A DNA stretch of 64,000 bases from Salipaludibacillus neizhouensis (GTDB lineage Bacteria > Bacillota > Bacilli > Bacillales > Salisediminibacteriaceae): the NCBI RefSeq assembly GCF_002886185.1, contig NZ_KZ614147.1, forward strand, positions 593,187 through 657,186, written 5' to 3'. A model generated the notes under the pieces. The model ran no database searches. It was not told where the DNA came from and saw only the letters and a program-made list of their open reading frames with translations. This document shows positions 63,819 through 64,000 of this stretch, piece by piece. Position numbers and translations under genes: made by a program. How positions within the stretch are numbered: position 1 is the first letter of the stretch; each line of letters begins with the position of its first letter.

Positions 63819-64000
63819 ATGATGAAGTTATTTTTACTATTAGGAAGTGCAAATGCATTTTTATTCGTTGCACTGGGTGCATTCGGTGCACATGCCTTGA
63901 AGGACAAACTCGAAGCGACAGGTTACCTTAAAACATTTGAAACAGGCGTCCAATACCATATGATTCATGCGGTGGCTTTAATTGCAGTAGCCATCCTCAC
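63819..64000 (+). CDS. ywdK: DUF423-family membrane protein YwdK, N-terminal part (cut by window end)
   Basis: Only the first 60 codons are in the window. They read LLLGSANAFLFVALGAFGAHAL followed by LKTFETGVQYHMIHAVALIA, the typical first two membrane helices of DUF423 proteins (YwdK, YgdD), which are small four-helix membrane proteins of unknown role. AAAAGGAGAA precedes ATG-ATG at 63819/63822. The gene continues past the window end. Confidence 0.88.
   Translation, partial: MMKLFLLLGSANAFLFVALGAFGAHALKDKLEATGYLKTFETGVQYHMIHAVALIAVAIL

Noticed and set aside
63470-63907. 145-codon minus-strand frame over ywdI and ywdK
   Set aside because: It overlaps two genes recognised from the B. subtilis ywd cluster on the other strand.

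Overview
The window is chromosomal DNA of a low-GC, endospore-former-type Bacillota, family Bacillaceae. Several things point there: strong AGGAGG-type ribosome binding sites with frequent TTG and GTG starts, a bacillithiol deacetylase next to its YojF partner, an LtaS-type lipoteichoic acid synthase, an intracellular subtilisin with its LVPY pro-motif, a second lipoprotein YidC, and a ywdI-ywdK block near ung as in Bacillus subtilis. The dispersed repeats and the presence of glutaminyl-tRNA synthetase suggest a Halobacillus/Virgibacillus-like relative, but the genus is inference. There is no phage, insertion sequence, rRNA operon or CRISPR array.

Layout. 1-5.5 kb: the end of a LacI-family regulator, four operator-like sites, a wrecked GH13 alpha-glucosidase, then an intact operon thuA / two Gfo-Idh-MocA dehydrogenases / TIM-barrel isomerase that looks like keto-sugar or glycoside catabolism. 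5.6-18.3 kb: aspartokinase, a methyl-accepting chemotaxis protein (MCP), metA, a HAD phosphatase, tRNA-Arg(CCT), a cyclic di-GMP riboswitch in front of a PAS-GGDEF-EAL protein, and the hom-thrC-thrB operon. Aspartokinase, hom, thrC, thrB and metA together cover much of the aspartate to threonine/methionine route. 18.6-26.1 kb: a tightly overlapping signalling operon (Hpt-REC-GGDEF-REC, HEAT protein, processive GT2 glycosyltransferase, single-domain response regulator, hybrid histidine kinase). 26.2-27.3 kb: a MifM-like arrest leader controlling yidC2. 27.6-40.5 kb: intracellular protease, a preQ1-riboswitch-linked queuosine operon (small ORF, yhhQ, queF), rRNA methyltransferase, glnS, DJ-1/PfpI, PilZ, M20 amidohydrolase, FAD-Rieske oxidoreductase, SDR, coaA. 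40.8-53.3 kb: 5-oxoprolinase pxpB-pxpA-pxpC, ridA, membrane proteins, an AGCS symporter, an M29 aminopeptidase, LtaS, bshB2. 53.7-64 kb: yojF, a second MCP, a PfkB sugar kinase, cheY, ung, a hydroxyisobutyrate-type dehydrogenase, a sensor kinase, a Rossmann oxidoreductase, ywdI and the start of ywdK.

Three themes stand out. First, cyclic di-GMP: two proteins with GGDEF domains, one EAL domain, a PilZ receptor and a c-di-GMP-I riboswitch lie within 23 kb, with a polysaccharide-synthase-like GT2 inside one of the operons. Second, RNA-level control: a c-di-GMP-I aptamer with a perfect terminator stem, a preQ1-I aptamer, and a translation-arrest leader with an 11-bp stem that buries the yidC2 Shine-Dalgarno. 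Third, many intergenic regions carry dispersed repeats and a family of related long terminators whose stems differ in compensating ways.

Start codons were chosen by eye from Shine-Dalgarno spacing and from family N-termini. Functions were assigned from recognised motifs without database searches.
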